Part shown: piece by piece, positions 34,564-46,499 of the stretch
How positions within the stretch are numbered: the stretch's first letter is position 1
Layout: every line of letters starts with the position of its first letter
Assembly (NCBI RefSeq): GCF_016545825.1
Contig: NC_052614.1
Coordinates: 18,184,559 to 18,248,558, forward strand
From: Eucalyptus grandis
Lineage: Eukaryota > Streptophyta > Magnoliopsida > Myrtales > Myrtaceae
Length of the DNA: 64,000 nucleotides
Direction of reading: 5' to 3'
Position numbers and translations under genes: made by a program
The notes under the pieces: model-generated
The model's input: the letters and a program-made list of their open reading frames with translations, nothing else
Told to the model about the DNA's origin: nothing
Database searches by the model: none

Positions 34564-35918
34564 GAAAGAAGAATAACACAAGTGTCATAATTTTCATATG
34601 TCACTCACTTGAGTGCCAAAATTTTTTTTTTCTTTGAAATGTCACATTAGAGTAAAATCGATATTTGAGTGCCATTTCCAGCAAATCATCCTATGCAGAA
34701 TTTTCAATGTTTTTTAATTATTTTTTTGTTTGTTTTTCTTTTCGCTATTCTTTAGGGCCAACAAGGGTCATGACCCTAAGGGCTACCTCGCTAGTGGTCA
34801 CCTCACCAAATCTAGCATGGGCCTTCGCCCAGAGCTAGTGAGGGCCTTCATGGCTGAAAGTGAGGTAGCCCTCCTCCAAATTGAGCAAGGGTTTTATAGC
34901 CGACGAGAGTTGCCGGCCTTAAAAAAAGACAAAAAGAAAAGAAAAAAATTCAAAATTCAAAAAAATTATTCACGTTAGTATCGACGAAACCATGTAGGAC
35001 TTAAGTAGCACCGACACCAACACGCGGCATGCAACGTAACATGACATGACACACTGACACACGTCGTTTCTAAAAAATAGAGAATTCCAATACGTTGGAA
35101 CATGTTATATTTTAAATATATATATTTTATATATACATAATAAATTATCATTTTTATGGTTATTTCAATCAAATTAATTTGATTCAAATTCACAAATAAA
35201 TAAATAATAATAAAAGCCTAGAATGAGTTTACATAAAAATAAAAATAAAAACATTGATTCACCATTTATTAATATCATTCATTGTTTCAATTTGATAAAT
35301 TCAACTCTATTTTAATAATCTATAAAACTTGGACAAAAAACAAGCAATTCACATTTTGGACTCATATGTCAGATGTACCGGAAGAGAAAAGAAAAAAACA
35401 CGGGGAGTAAATTGTGTATAACGGGAAATGAGAATAAGAAAAACGAAAGACTAAGTTTTCTTTTTTTCCCCATTTATTATTTTTATTATTGTTTTTATTT
35501 TTCATATATAAATTTTGATCCCTTATTTATTGAAAATTTTTAAAATTGACCTCGTGTGTCGAAACTTGCATGTCAAATTGCGACTCAAGTTTCAAAGAAT
35601 GTCGAAAGTTAACTAGGTGTCGGATTTTCCAACACATGTTAACTGTGTCGGATGTGGCGAAGTATTTGACATGAAAAGGCTCTCAGAGAATGTCGGTACT
35701 TCTTAACATAGGACAATTGGTGTCCACGTCAGATTTTCCAGCTAGGCAAATCGCCAATGGCACTTAAGTGATCAATTTTTAAATTTATGGCATTCAAGTG
35801 AGTGAAAAAAGAAATTATGACACTTAAGTGAGTGCCGGTTTCCTAATTAATAATCAGTAATATCAGTAAAAAAAAAAAAAAAAAGACGAAAGTTATGGCA
35901 CTTGCACTATTCTTACCT
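34564..35918. mobile_element. Mutator-like non-autonomous element, copy B
   Basis: The left arm 'aagaagaataacacaagtgt' and the right arm 'acttgcactattcttacctc' are inverted; both arms also carry 'acttgagtgcca'-type subterminal motifs. The G+C-rich core at 34755-34915 resembles the cores of copies at 6515 and 60730. About 1.35 kb; A+T-rich filler 35090-35560 makes it longer than copy A. No transposase. Confidence 0.55.
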
Positions 35919-36134
35919 CAACTTTTGATGTGTAATTAGTGATGGTTTTGATATTGCCATCAATTCACTAACATAGAGAACGAGCATTTAGCATTTGAAA
36001 ACTATATTCAGCAGCGATAGAGCAAAAATTCATGTTGAACGCTCTAATGGAATCTCGAAATTAATCAGTTAAATGTAAGTGATAATATAATTCTTCATGT
36101 GGAAATTCAAAATCAACGAATCTTAGATCTTTAC

Positions 36135-36730
36135 TGTTGACACCTAAATTTTGGCAAGCCGTTTAGTTATTTATTGCATTAAAAATTAGGGGTTAATTTT
36201 ATCCCTACAAAAAATATTAATTACATAGCATATAGATTTAGGTGCATTTGTGTTTAATTTGCGTTTTATGCATTCATTGATTGGACCGATGGCATATGGG
36301 TTGAAATTAGTGGTTCTAAGCTTTAACATGGTAGGCCGGACTAAATCCATGAACCGAGCAAATTGTCCCAAGTCTGTTGTTTTAATGATCAGAAATTATC
36401 TCGTGAGAAATTGGAATTCGAAATTTTTCTAGGATATGATGAATTTTTTTGGATAAGGCAGAAGTGACATGAAAATATTGCAATTTATCTTTACAAGATT
36501 TGGATTTAGAGAAAAATTCTATCATAATCTTAAGTTCTTATCAATATGGGATAAAATTGGTGAATAGATATTGCGGATGTTGATTTGAAGAAGAAATTGA
36601 AATCCTAGTATTTCCCCTATAAAAGGCCGTACGCATATAGAGTTAGGGGGTTTTTCAACTATAATGTTTCTATTAGAGACTATCTTATTGAACATTCATT
36701 TATTTCCATCGTGTATGCTAAATAGAAAAC
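36135..36730 (+). repeat. LTR-like segment, fragmentary
   Basis: TGTTGACACCTAAATTTTGG is the same edge, in reverse orientation, as the end of the LTRs at 45633 and 54222. A TATA-like CCTATAAAAGG lies near 36618. The far edge was not found, so extent is uncertain; part of it may be the 3' LTR of the adjacent Copia relic. Confidence 0.35.
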
Positions 36731-36766
36731 ATGAAATATCATAAACCCATTAAAGAGCTCAAAGTT

Positions 36767-37388
36767 TCAAATAAATAGACTTAAGGCAATCATTAATGAC
36801 ATCCAATAATGCCCATCCTTCAACATCGTCATTAAATATTTTGGTAGCAATCCTTTTGTTAAGGGATCTACAATCATAAGGTTGATGCTAATGTACTCAA
36901 TTGACACTCTATGTTTATGAATTTCTTCTTTAACGGACAAGTAGTTAATTCCCACATGTTTAACATCCTTAGAATACTTGTCATTCTTGGAAAAGAAAAC
37001 TACCACATGGTTATCACAATAAATTTTTAACGGCTGGGCGATACCATCGACAATCACAAATCTTGAAATAAAGTTTCGAAGCCATAACTCATGAATAATG
37101 GCCTCAAAACATACCATAGACTTAGCCTCCATTGCGAATGCAGCAATGTCTGAATACTTCGTACTTTTTTATGGAATTGCCCCTCCAGTAAAAAAAAAAA
37201 AAGTAATCAAACGTTGATTTTCTTGTATCAACACATCCAACTAAGTTTAAATCTGAGTATCCAATCATCTTAAGAAGATTGGATTTTTTATAAGTGGGCA
37301 GATGATTCTTCATTTCTTGCAAGTATTTGAGAACTCTCTTTGCAGCTTTTTGGTGATCCAATCCTAGGTTACTTTGATACCTACCCTA
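36767..37388 (-). pseudogene. Copia-3 RNase H and pol end
   Basis: Two open pieces: 37361-37122 (DHQKAAKRVLKYLQ, then IGYSDLNLVGCVDTRKSTFD) and 37132-36767 (EAKSMVCFEAIIHELWLRNF, CDNHVVVFFSKN, DPLTKGLLPK). The split between them and poly-A/T expansion near 37190 break the frame. The Asp of SDLN and CDN motifs is kept. Confidence 0.7.
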
Positions 37389-38727
37389 TGACATCCAGAA
37401 AATTCCTTCATTTATTAATATGTAAGAATTGCGTTCAATGTCACACGTTAGAAATTTTATGCGATCTATTAATATGACAGTTATTTTTTAGCGATGAGTT
37501 ATAAATTTATTAAGTTAATTATTAACTGTTGTTCGGAAAGTTTTGCTAAATATTTTGATGGGTTCAAAATATTTTTCGAATCTATCAATATTTAGAATGG
37601 ACACTACTTTTTTTATTTATTTATGTACCTATTCCCTTGATTCCTTAATTATTCAACCGAAAAAGTTACTTTGGAAAGTTGTTCTTTTGGCTCTCTCTTC
37701 CATTGGCAAGTAAGACTTTAAACTATGCATTTCTAGTTTTCCTCCATTGACAAAGTGAGACAATGAACTGAGCATTTGTTGATGTCATTCCTATTTCATC
37801 TATATTAACTTCTAGTTCATTAATGCAAGGAGTGACTCACTTTTTTATTGGGCCAAATGAGATGAATCCCTCCTAAATATCTCTTTTCTTAATTTATGAG
37901 AATATGCCACATGCCTAAACTATTCACCTAGGGGTCAAATGAAGAAATCTATTGGAACATTTACCCTATGTACTCTTTGATTCAATGATTTAAACCTACG
38001 AGCATTTAATTCTCTAACGATAGTTAAGCCATCTCCTCTTTCATTCTTTGTTTATGGTCATGTCTAAAATTGGAGAGAGAGAGAGAGAGAATTCCCAAGA
38101 CATGGCCCCACTCCATTACTTCACCAATCACTCTCCACTTCCCTTCCAACTTTCCCTTTCAATTCCAAGAATAAAAGCAAAAGATCCCACATTCGTATTT
38201 TATTGAAGTCTCAAGTTTGTTTCTAGGTTTAGACGAGGTAAACTCATTAGTTTCTCCCACTTTTCATAAATGGATTTGTTGTTTTCAAGACAAAAATAAT
38301 TGATTTTGGTTTTGTTTTACTTTGAAGGAAAACTAAAGCTTTAATTTTACCCAAGCTATTCTCAAGGTAAGCGAAAGCTTTAAGTGCTAAGCTAGGTTCT
38401 TAATGGTCCTTGACTTGGTTGCTTGATGAGTGTTTACTTTAAGTGAATTGTATGAACATGCGCGAGAAAGTTTAGTAATAGTATGTTTGAGTTGTGTGCT
38501 GATGATTTTATTTGTTATGATAAGAAGTATGACTTAATTCTTTGATAATTGGTGGTATTTTGGTGAAAAGAGTGTAAAAATGGCAAGAAATGAGAAAGTT
38601 ACCAATTCAAGAGAGTTATTAGATTGGGAAAGTTACTAATTACCAATTCGGGAAAATTACTGAATGTGGAGTTATTGATTTTAGCAAGTTATCGAATTAG
38701 GAAAATTGCCAGTTTTCAATTAAAAAA

Positions 38728-39317
38728 GGGATAAGGGCACTAAAAGTCCTAAAACTTGTCTTCAAAGTGTAATTAAGTCTTAAAACTTTCAAAAAGTGTA
38801 GTTAAGTCATAAAACTTGTCAAAAAATGGAATCGAGTCCCAAAATTTTCATAAACTGCAATCGACTCTTAAAACTTGTTATGAAAGTACAACTGAAATCT
38901 AAAAGTTTCAAAAATACTATCAACAAAAGAACTTGATTTGACTAATTTGCAAGTTTTAGGACTTTATTATACTTTTCAAAGTTTAAAGACTCAACTACAT
39001 CTTCTTTACAAGTTTTAGGACTTTTTTATCATGAAAATACAATCGAAACCTAAAACTTTCAAAAAGTACTATCCACAAAAGGACTTGATTTGACCAATTT
39101 GCAAGTTTTAGGACTTTATTGCACTTTTTGAAAGGTTTAAAACTCGATTGTATTTTCGTGACAACTTTTAAGACTGAATAACACTTTTTTTTTTTTAAGT
39201 TTTAAGACTTGATTGTATTTTCGTGACAACTTTTAAGACTTAATTACACTTTTTGAAAGTTTTAGAACTAAATTGCACTTTGTTAACAAGTTTTAGAACT
39301 TTTAATGTATTTATCCC
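38728..39317. mobile_element. Foldback element built from ~37-bp repeats
   Basis: Ends GGGATAAGGGCACTAAAAGT and, inverted, GGGATAAATACATTAAAAGT. Between them, units of the type 'aaaactttcaaaaagtgta' recur in the left arm and inverted in the right arm, nearly the whole length. Flanked by A runs, so the target site is unclear. Confidence 0.65.
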
Positions 39318-39773
39318 AAAAAAATAAAATCATGCTTTTAGTTCTCTAGATATCTTAATCCTCAAAGTATTTTTAAGCATCATTATTTAACAATGTCTAT
39401 TCGTTAAATTTGGAGAAAGCATACATAGAATGTTGATGTTGAACATATTCATCGAATGATGATTAAGTGAAATGATGTGGTGCATTAATGGTGCATGATA
39501 ACATTGCATGATGACATTGGATTAAAAAATTAAAAAATAAAAGAACGTCATCCACATGAGGGTGACGACATTGCCCTATGTTAGGATATCTTGGGGAGTG
39601 TTTCGGGATATCTCAAGAGTCAAAATGCCTCACGTTTAAGAATATGTATGAATATGGCATGATGCCCTATGGTAATTATCGTGGGATGCCTTGGAGTCAG
39701 GATGCTCTATATGTCAAGATGCCTCGAGAGTGTTTGACAGAAGTGAAAAAGATAATGCATGCTCATGAATATA

Positions 39774-39777
<4 letters not shown>

Positions 39778-39834
<57 letters not shown>
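39778..39834. repeat. (GT)n microsatellite
   Basis: About 28 uninterrupted GT units. Confidence 0.95.
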
Positions 39835-39835
<1 letters not shown>

Positions 39836-40689
39836 GATAAGTCACCAAATAATATTAATGCATCAAGAAATTATATGTCATACGTGTGCATTGAATAGAT
39901 AATACCATGCATTCATGTGAAGAACTTGCAAAGAAGGTAAGGTGTGTACTCATATATTGATTATGTTGCTTCAAATATTTATGATTTTTATGCTAGGGTA
40001 GGTATAAAGGTGAACTCTTACTTTAAACTTAGAAATTTCACTTGTTGGGTTTTGGCTGATTCCTTCATTTTTAAACTTGTAGGATGGCCATTTCGCCGCC
40101 ACTACTTTTGGGAGACCTAGCACACATTGAGTATGATTATAAGGAGGTTCTGTTGCGTAATTTGGTTTTTACGTATACCAAGTATACTACACCGGTATGG
40201 GTTGACATAGGACTTGCCGAGTGGGTTTCCTATCGATTTGTAGCCTAGTATGTGATCCCCAATGGTGATTGGATGGGACCGCTTGGAGGCTTTGATGGTC
40301 CTCTTGGTTATGTTGTTAATGAGCTAATGTGTGGGGAGGTTATCGATCCTTAGATGGTTGGATCGATGTTGCACAAGCAAACTTTTGAGAGCGGAGCTAT
40401 GGTAGTGGAAATAAGAGTTATTGAACCCTTCCTACATGTTTTGTATTGAGATGTTGTCATGCAAGTGATGCATATGTATAATATTAAGTTGTGAAATAAT
40501 TGTATGACATGTCTAATTGTTTTTTATGCTTTCACTTGTGAATAAATCTATAAGAAAAAAAGTAAATATGACACATGTAGTGCTTGATGTACTTGGGGCA
40601 TCACATGCCTAGTATTTCAACTTCTGAATTGATGTTTGGTTTGGTGCAAGCATGGGTACACATTAAACTCCCAATAGTAGACACATAAG

Positions 40690-41017
40690 GAATACTTTTC
40701 ATTTGCTCTTATTCTAATTTGCTTTTCTAACATTGCATAAGGCTAAATTTGTCACATTTTTGAATTGAAACTGCTCATACTAAACATCTATTTATATTGA
40801 ATCTCTCTAAAATTTTATTAACGTAAGCTTTTTGAAACAACCTTAACAATCCAAGATCATTAGTAGCAAGCAAAAAGTTATTAACATACAAAACTAGAAA
40901 AAAATTATTATTACAAGCTTTCTTAAACGACCTTAACAATCCAAAATCATTAATAGCAAGCAGAATGTCATTAAAATACAAAACTAGAAAAATAAGCTTG
41001 TTCCTATTGACCTTCAC
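40690..41017 (-). pseudogene. Copia-3 RT core with duplicated active-site segment
   Basis: The motif FLVLYFNDILLAINDFGLL is followed about 29 residues later by FFLVLYVNNFLLATNDLGLL. Both derive from the RT YVDDILL active-site segment, with Asp lost in each (FND, VNN). The repeat covers about 90 bp. Confidence 0.65.
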
Positions 41018-41305
41018 CGATTAACAATGTTTTCTTTAAATCCAAAAAGAGGTTATGGTATCATTAAACTTGAGATACCATTATCATGAAGCTTGCTTAA
41101 ATCCATATATTAACTTCTTTATCTTATACACCATGTGTTCATTTCCTTGAACTGAAAAGCTCTTAAGTTGGTCCATATAAATTTCTTCCTCTAAATTGCC
41201 ATTAGTATTGATAGTAATTCTAAATCTTAATAATCCACTAAAGCCATAATAATTCAAAGTGAGCCTTTTTTAGAGACTAGTCAAAGGTCTCCTTATAAAC
41301 CATGC

Positions 41306-41584
41306 CTACTTTCTAAGTAAGATCTTTGGCAACAAGTTTGACCTTATACCGTCTGATATCACCTTTTGAGTCTTCCTTGGTCTACAAATCCATTTACACC
41401 CAACCTTTTTACATTCTTCAAAAAATTCAATAAGATTCCAGACTTTATATTGATCCATAGATCTTAACCATGCTTCCATGGCATTAAACCATTTATTAGA
41501 ATCATCACATTCAATGGTTTGCAAAAATGAACTTAGATCATTACTAATTTCGAAGTCAATTTTTAACTCTTGCAAATAAACCAC
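41306..41584 (-). pseudogene. Copia-3 RT N-terminal part
   Basis: Residues W..AM...SM......VWNLIEF....K.VGCKWICRPRK follow the usual start of Copia RT (sequence before the palm). 92 residues open, then out of frame. Confidence 0.7.
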
Positions 41585-41696
41585 ATAGCCACTAGAAATA
41601 GCATACCTCTTTTTCTCTTTGAAATCTTCTTAACGTTATTTATTATGACTCAATTGCTATAAGTTAAATATTGATATTTTCATTATGGAGTGTTTG

Positions 41697-41698
<2 letters not shown>

Positions 41699-41729
<31 letters not shown>
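41699..41729. repeat. (ATT)n microsatellite
   Basis: About ten ATT units. Confidence 0.9.
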
Positions 41730-42726
41730 GGTTGAACTATAATATCGTAAACAACAACTTTGGAAGTTTTGGATATATGAACTTCTACCCTAACTCATGA
41801 ATGCAAGCATGATGCATTATTGCACTTCCATTAATGTCATTATTTCAATTAACCTAGAGTTTCCAGATTCAACAATTCCTATACAATGATTATGACAATA
41901 AAATCTATACACTTTAGATTTTGCTGTATAACAAATGAAGTAACCACTGGTCATTTTAAAATCCAATTCCTTTCATGTGGATTGTAAATTCTCACTTTTG
42001 CTAAACAACCTCAAACATGCAGATATCATAAACTAGGTTTTCTTCTCGTCCAAAGTTAAAAAGGAGTCCTTAAAACTTCATTACTAGGAAGCATGTTTAA
42101 TAAATATATAGAAATCTTTGATGAATACACATCTACAAGGATAAGTGTAAAATAAGTGTAAAAAAGAATAACTCATCATAATTCTAATCATTTCCAATAA
42201 AGTATGATTACACATTTTTCATAATATTCACCACCTCTATTTGACATTACTATTTTCACATTTTTATTTAATTACCTCTCAAATTCTTTAATATAAACCT
42301 TAAATGCATTCACTAATCGAGATTTATCATATAATAGATAAATACAACCATAATGTGAAAAATCATTAATAAATGTGATAATATATCTTTCTCTATCAAA
42401 AGATGGAGCATCGAAAGGGTCACATATATTAGTGTATATAACTTTAAAAGGTTCTATGCTTCTTATAGCACTTTTCTTAGTGGGTTTTGCTTATTTACCC
42501 TTAATACAATCAACACATAATCCAAGATCAATAAAATCTAAATTTGGAAGAATTTCATTATTCACTAATCTTTTCATTCTTTCTTTGGATATGTAACCCA
42601 AATATTTATGCCACAAGTGAGAAGAATTCTCGTAAACTAAACTGCGTTTAGTGCCAATATTATGATGCAAGATGCTTCAGTAAACTGCTATTGTTAAATG
42701 CACATGAAGGAGTGGAATGGTCAAGG

Positions 42727-42828
42727 CTCACAAGCGAGGGCTATCATGCTATCCTTGGACTTGTTGATCCTCTCATCGAACTCGTAGAGCTTCTTGATGT
42801 GCTTGGCATCGTTGGAGGGGTTGGTCAT
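42727..42828 (-). pseudogene. Short API5-like gene fragment
   Basis: ATG at 42828-42826 begins MTNPSNDAKHIKKLYEFDER and continues about 12 more residues to a stop. The block DAKHIxKLYEFxERxNxxKD resembles the start of plant apoptosis-inhibitor-5-like (API5) proteins. Only about 33 codons are present; nothing of the helical repeat body follows. Likely a captured fragment carried by a transposon of which 42840-43100 may be another part. Recognition is from memory over about 20 residues. Confidence 0.45.
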
Positions 42829-43285
42829 TGTGATGAGGAGTCAACTCAGTGGACTCTAAAGAAACCAAGGATGAGTACGTCATTGGCAAGGGCGACCCTC
42901 ACCTATGGCTAGTTGTGGTCAACGATTGGCAAAATGGAAAAGAAAAGGAAAAAAAATAGAAATTTCTTTAAAACAATACAAAATCTTCCACAGTAGCCAT
43001 TTTTGGCCAAAATTGGCCATAAGGGTTTCAATGAAAAATGTTGAAAGATATAGGACTAAATTGATCAAATTAAAAAGTTTGTGGTTGAATTAGTCATCAC
43101 ACAGTGAGTTTAGGATTGGATAATTTTTCACAAATGATTGAGCCATGATATGTTCTAGTCTAGTTATTCTGCAAAACTATTGTAGAGTATGAAGTAACAA
43201 ATACATGATCATGACATTAAAACTTGCAAAACGAGACCTAGACTCATGTAACATGATCTAAATTTGTGGTTTTTGGTCATATATG

Positions 43286-45633
43286 TGTCGTGACCTACCC
43301 TCGGGGGGAGGGAACAGGTTTAGGGGTATTGCCCAAAGGACGGGCCTAAGGCCCATGATTAAGCACGAGCTCTCCCAAGCCCATACCCCGCGTGACATTG
43401 GGATATTCTTAAGGAATTTTGCACAAAAGGAGTCGCCACTAGCCTATTGGGGTCGGCTAGAAACCAAGTGAGGCATGGGAGTGTGTCTCACTTCCTACGC
43501 AACCAGAGAATCTAGGATCGGGGACTTGATTACACTAATTAACCAATTAGTGCCCTTTCGGTACCTAATCTTGTTCGTTTTAACAAAATGATGTTTGGCA
43601 AGCAGTTTAGATTGATTTTATACCATGTGAGGTGATCATGCAGATACGCAGTCATTAAAGTAACAATCATAACTACCAAAATCCTAATTGCAATCAAATT
43701 AAACACGTACAATTAAACATAATTAGATACGTAAATCAAACATGTAACATAATTAATGTGCGAGCAAATAAATGCCTAATTATACTAACACGGCAAGATA
43801 TAGCAATTCCTAACCAAATCCCATCATTTTTTTATTTTCAAAATTTTTAAATTTTTTAAATTTTTAAATTTTTAAATTTTTAAATTTTTAAATTTTTTTA
43901 AAAATTTTAATTTTTAAAAGAAAAATAATTATTTTTTAAATTTTTAAATTTTTTTTTAATTTTTAATATTTTTTTAATATTTTTTTAATTTTCGAAATTT
44001 TTTAAAATAAAAAATTAAAAATATATATTTTTTTGAATTTTCGAAATTTTTTTAAATAAAAAATTAAAAAATATATATTTTGGACCGGACCGGTCAGGTC
44101 AGTCCTATCCAACCCGACCCGGTTCAAGATCGGGTCCGGTCGAGACCGAACCCAGGGTTGATCCAATTAGGAGCGAGTGGGCCCGAATCGCGGGCCCAAC
44201 CCAAGAGGTCCCCTCCTCTCTTTTTAAAAGAAATTAAACTTATAAGCCCACACTAAACAGCCCAAATCCACAAGTCCCTAAGCTCACTACCTAAAACAGC
44301 CTAAACCAAGCCCTAAGTATAACCGGCCCGATGTGAGAAAAACCCTACCCGGTTCATGACTTTCGCCCGACCCGGCCAAGACCCGGTTTTGGAGAGGCGT
44401 TGACGACGGCGGCAACTGGCTTGACGGGGCAGTGACACGGCGGAGCAAAGATGGAGCAAGGCGGCTTCGGGCACGTGGCTTTGGAGGCGGACCGCGACGC
44501 GGGCTTCGGGTAGAGGCGGCGGCGGTGGTGGCGCGATGCTCGCGGTGCAGTGCTCGGCGGGGAGGGTGCAATGAGGAGGTTGAGCAGCGGCATCAGGTGT
44601 GATCGGTGGTGGCACGGCTTGAGGGAGTGACACGGGCGAGGGGGGTTCCGGTGCGTCAGTGTTCGGCGGAGGAGCTTCGGACAGCTGCAAGATGGCCACC
44701 GCATCGCGACCGGTTCGATCTGCCGGCGTCGGGGATGGTATGAGCTCGCGGGCGAGGGGAATCCCGGTGGTGGCGCGGCACGAGCAGTAGAGGAGGCGTG
44801 AGCCGATGCAGGGCTCGCTCAGTGGTGGAGCGAAGACTGGCTCAGATCTGCTGTTGTTGGGGCGCTCGAGTGGGAAGGTGATGATGGCGGTCTTTGCCAG
44901 CGGCACGAGCGACGGAGGAGGTGCGGGCTGGCAGTAGAAGCAGCAACGTCGACAATCACAGACGATGGAGGTGCAGCGCGATGCGCGGCAGCCGGGCAGT
45001 CGCGGCAAAGACCGATAGATGAGCAGCGGCAGGGGCTAGTGATGCGACATCGGCGGTCGTCGGGGGGTTGCAGATGGACGGTTGCAGGTCGCGTGGCGAG
45101 GGGGCTCGGTGACCAGCTCGGGCTACTGGCGTCGGGATGCAGCAGCGGTGAGACGGGGGAGGTCACGAGCAGCAGGCTCGGGGTCGGCGTTCCGACGCGG
45201 TAGAACGGGCGGAGGCGGAGGCGGTCTGGCCGGGACGGAGGCGGCGAGCGTAGGGGTTCGGCCCCCCCGACGATGGAGGGGCTCCTCTCTCCAGCTCTCC
45301 TTTTTTGGCTCCCTAGTTCTTCCCCTTTTTCTCCTGCTTTTTTCGGTTTCTCCTCGTTGCTCTGTTCTCTGTCCTCCTGCCACTCCCCTACTGCCCCTGT
45401 TTCTCTTTGGTTTTGCAGGTTCGCGTGCGAAGGAGGAAGACAGCCAGGCGTGGGCTGGAGGGGAAAGGAAGCTAGGCTAGGCCTAGGCCAAATCAGGCCC
45501 AACTCGACCCCTTAAGCATTTTTTGTTTTTTTTGTTTTTTTATGACAATTTTTTTGGATTTTTTTTAGCAACTAATTCCTAGTTTTGTATGCGATTAAGT
45601 TTTAAGTAAAATAGTAAAATTTAGGTGTCAACA
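43286..45633 (-). repeat. LARD 3' LTR
   Basis: 2,348 bp. Contains a low-complexity T/A tract (43830-44090) and a G+C-rich island (44340-45480) that gives long chance reading frames on both strands. Longer than its partner by about 140 bp through several indels. Confidence 0.85.
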
Positions 45634-45647
45634 GCTGCCCCTCTTTG
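45634..45647 (-). other. LARD polypurine tract
   Basis: Minus strand CAAAGAGGGGCAGC touches the LTR start TGTTGACACC. Confidence 0.7.
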
Positions 45648-45782
45648 AATGGGAGCTCGAAGAGGTTCCTTTCAAAGACAAAAGACACCTAAATTATTTT
45701 GACGACAGACCCAAGTGCATAGGCACGTATTAGGTCGATGGAAAGAACTCATAACTATGGAAGAGCGTCTTGTCAATAAGAG

Positions 45783-46310
45783 GAAGAAAGACTCCAGGCT
45801 ACAAAAGCTCTCCGGGCTACAAAGCACGCTGTGTCATAGGAAGAAGGACTCCGGGCTATAGAAGCTCTCCGGGCTACAAAGCTCACCGTGTCATAGGAAG
45901 AAGGACTCCGGGCTACAAAGTTCTCCGGGCTACAAAAGCTCTCCGGGCTACAAAGCTCACCATGTCATAGGAAGAAAGACTCCGGGCTACAAAGCTCTCC
46001 GGGCTACAAAGCTCACCGTGTCATAAGAAGAAGGACTCCGGGCTACAAAGCTCTTCGGGCTACAAAAGCTCTCCGGGCTACAAAGCTCACTGTGTCATAA
46101 GAAGAAAGACTTTGGGCTACAAAGCTCTCCGGGCTACAAAGCTCATCGTGTCATAGGAAGAAGGACTCCGGGCTATAAAGCTCTCCGGGCTATAAAAGCT
46201 CTCCGGGCTACAAAGCTCACCGTGTCATAAGAAAAAAGACTCCGGGCTACAAAGCTCTCCGGGCTACAAAAGCTCTCCGGGCTACAAAGCTCACCGTGTC
46301 ATAAGAAGAA
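45783..46310. repeat. Tandem array 1: alternating ~57- and ~75-bp units
   Basis: Eight units each starting AAGAAGGACTCCGGGCTA-like and ending CACCGTGTCATAAG-like. An inner ~18-bp module (CTCTCCGGGCTACAAAAG) occurs twice in short units and three times in long units; order short, short, long, short, long, short, long, long. Confidence 0.9.
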
Positions 46311-46499
46311 GGAGAGGAATGAGGTCTCACCATGTAACAATGGGTTTTGACCGGGTTGAAAATGCATGATTTGAGGAAAACCAATGAACCTTTGTAGATA
46401 ATATGGTTTAAGGTTGACCATGAACCTTTTGAAAAATTGCAGTTTAGAAATAAACTCATGAACATTTTAAAAGCGGGGTTTAAGGATGACCCACGAACC

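Larger units (their letters stand above)
37389..40609. mobile_element. 3.2-kb insertion in Copia-3, probably a solo LTR
   Basis: RT sequence stops at 40610 (ending EILG) and resumes at 37388 (RYQSNLG). The insert begins TGACATCC and ends GGGGCATCACA, LTR-like inverted tips; the flanks CCCTA and GCCTA differ by one base. It carries a foldback element (38728), a GT microsatellite and no coding region. A Gypsy solo LTR is the best guess. Confidence 0.5.
36740..42670 (-). mobile_element. Copia-3: ancient Copia relic split by a 3.2-kb insertion
   Basis: On the minus strand the order is integrase-like text (about 42640-42100, with a C-X2-C-like end and DFSHYGCIYLL), RT N-terminus (41584-41306, KVGCKWICRPRK), RT core (about 41017-40690), then after the insertion RNase H (37380-36767: ILGxRYQSNLG junction, LKMIGYSDLNLVGCVDTRKS, MEAKSMVCFEA). 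Reading frames are short and interrupted; LTRs are not recognisable. Confidence 0.7.

Noticed and set aside
39578..39898. 106-codon frame ending in a run of Cys-Val
   Set aside because: The run is the GT microsatellite; the rest has no family likeness and lies in a probable solo LTR.
44287..45515. Several overlapping open frames of 80-230 codons on both strands in the G+C-rich LTR island
   Set aside because: All are Pro/Ser/Arg-rich, overlap on both strands and are not kept in frame in the second LTR copy. They follow from base composition.
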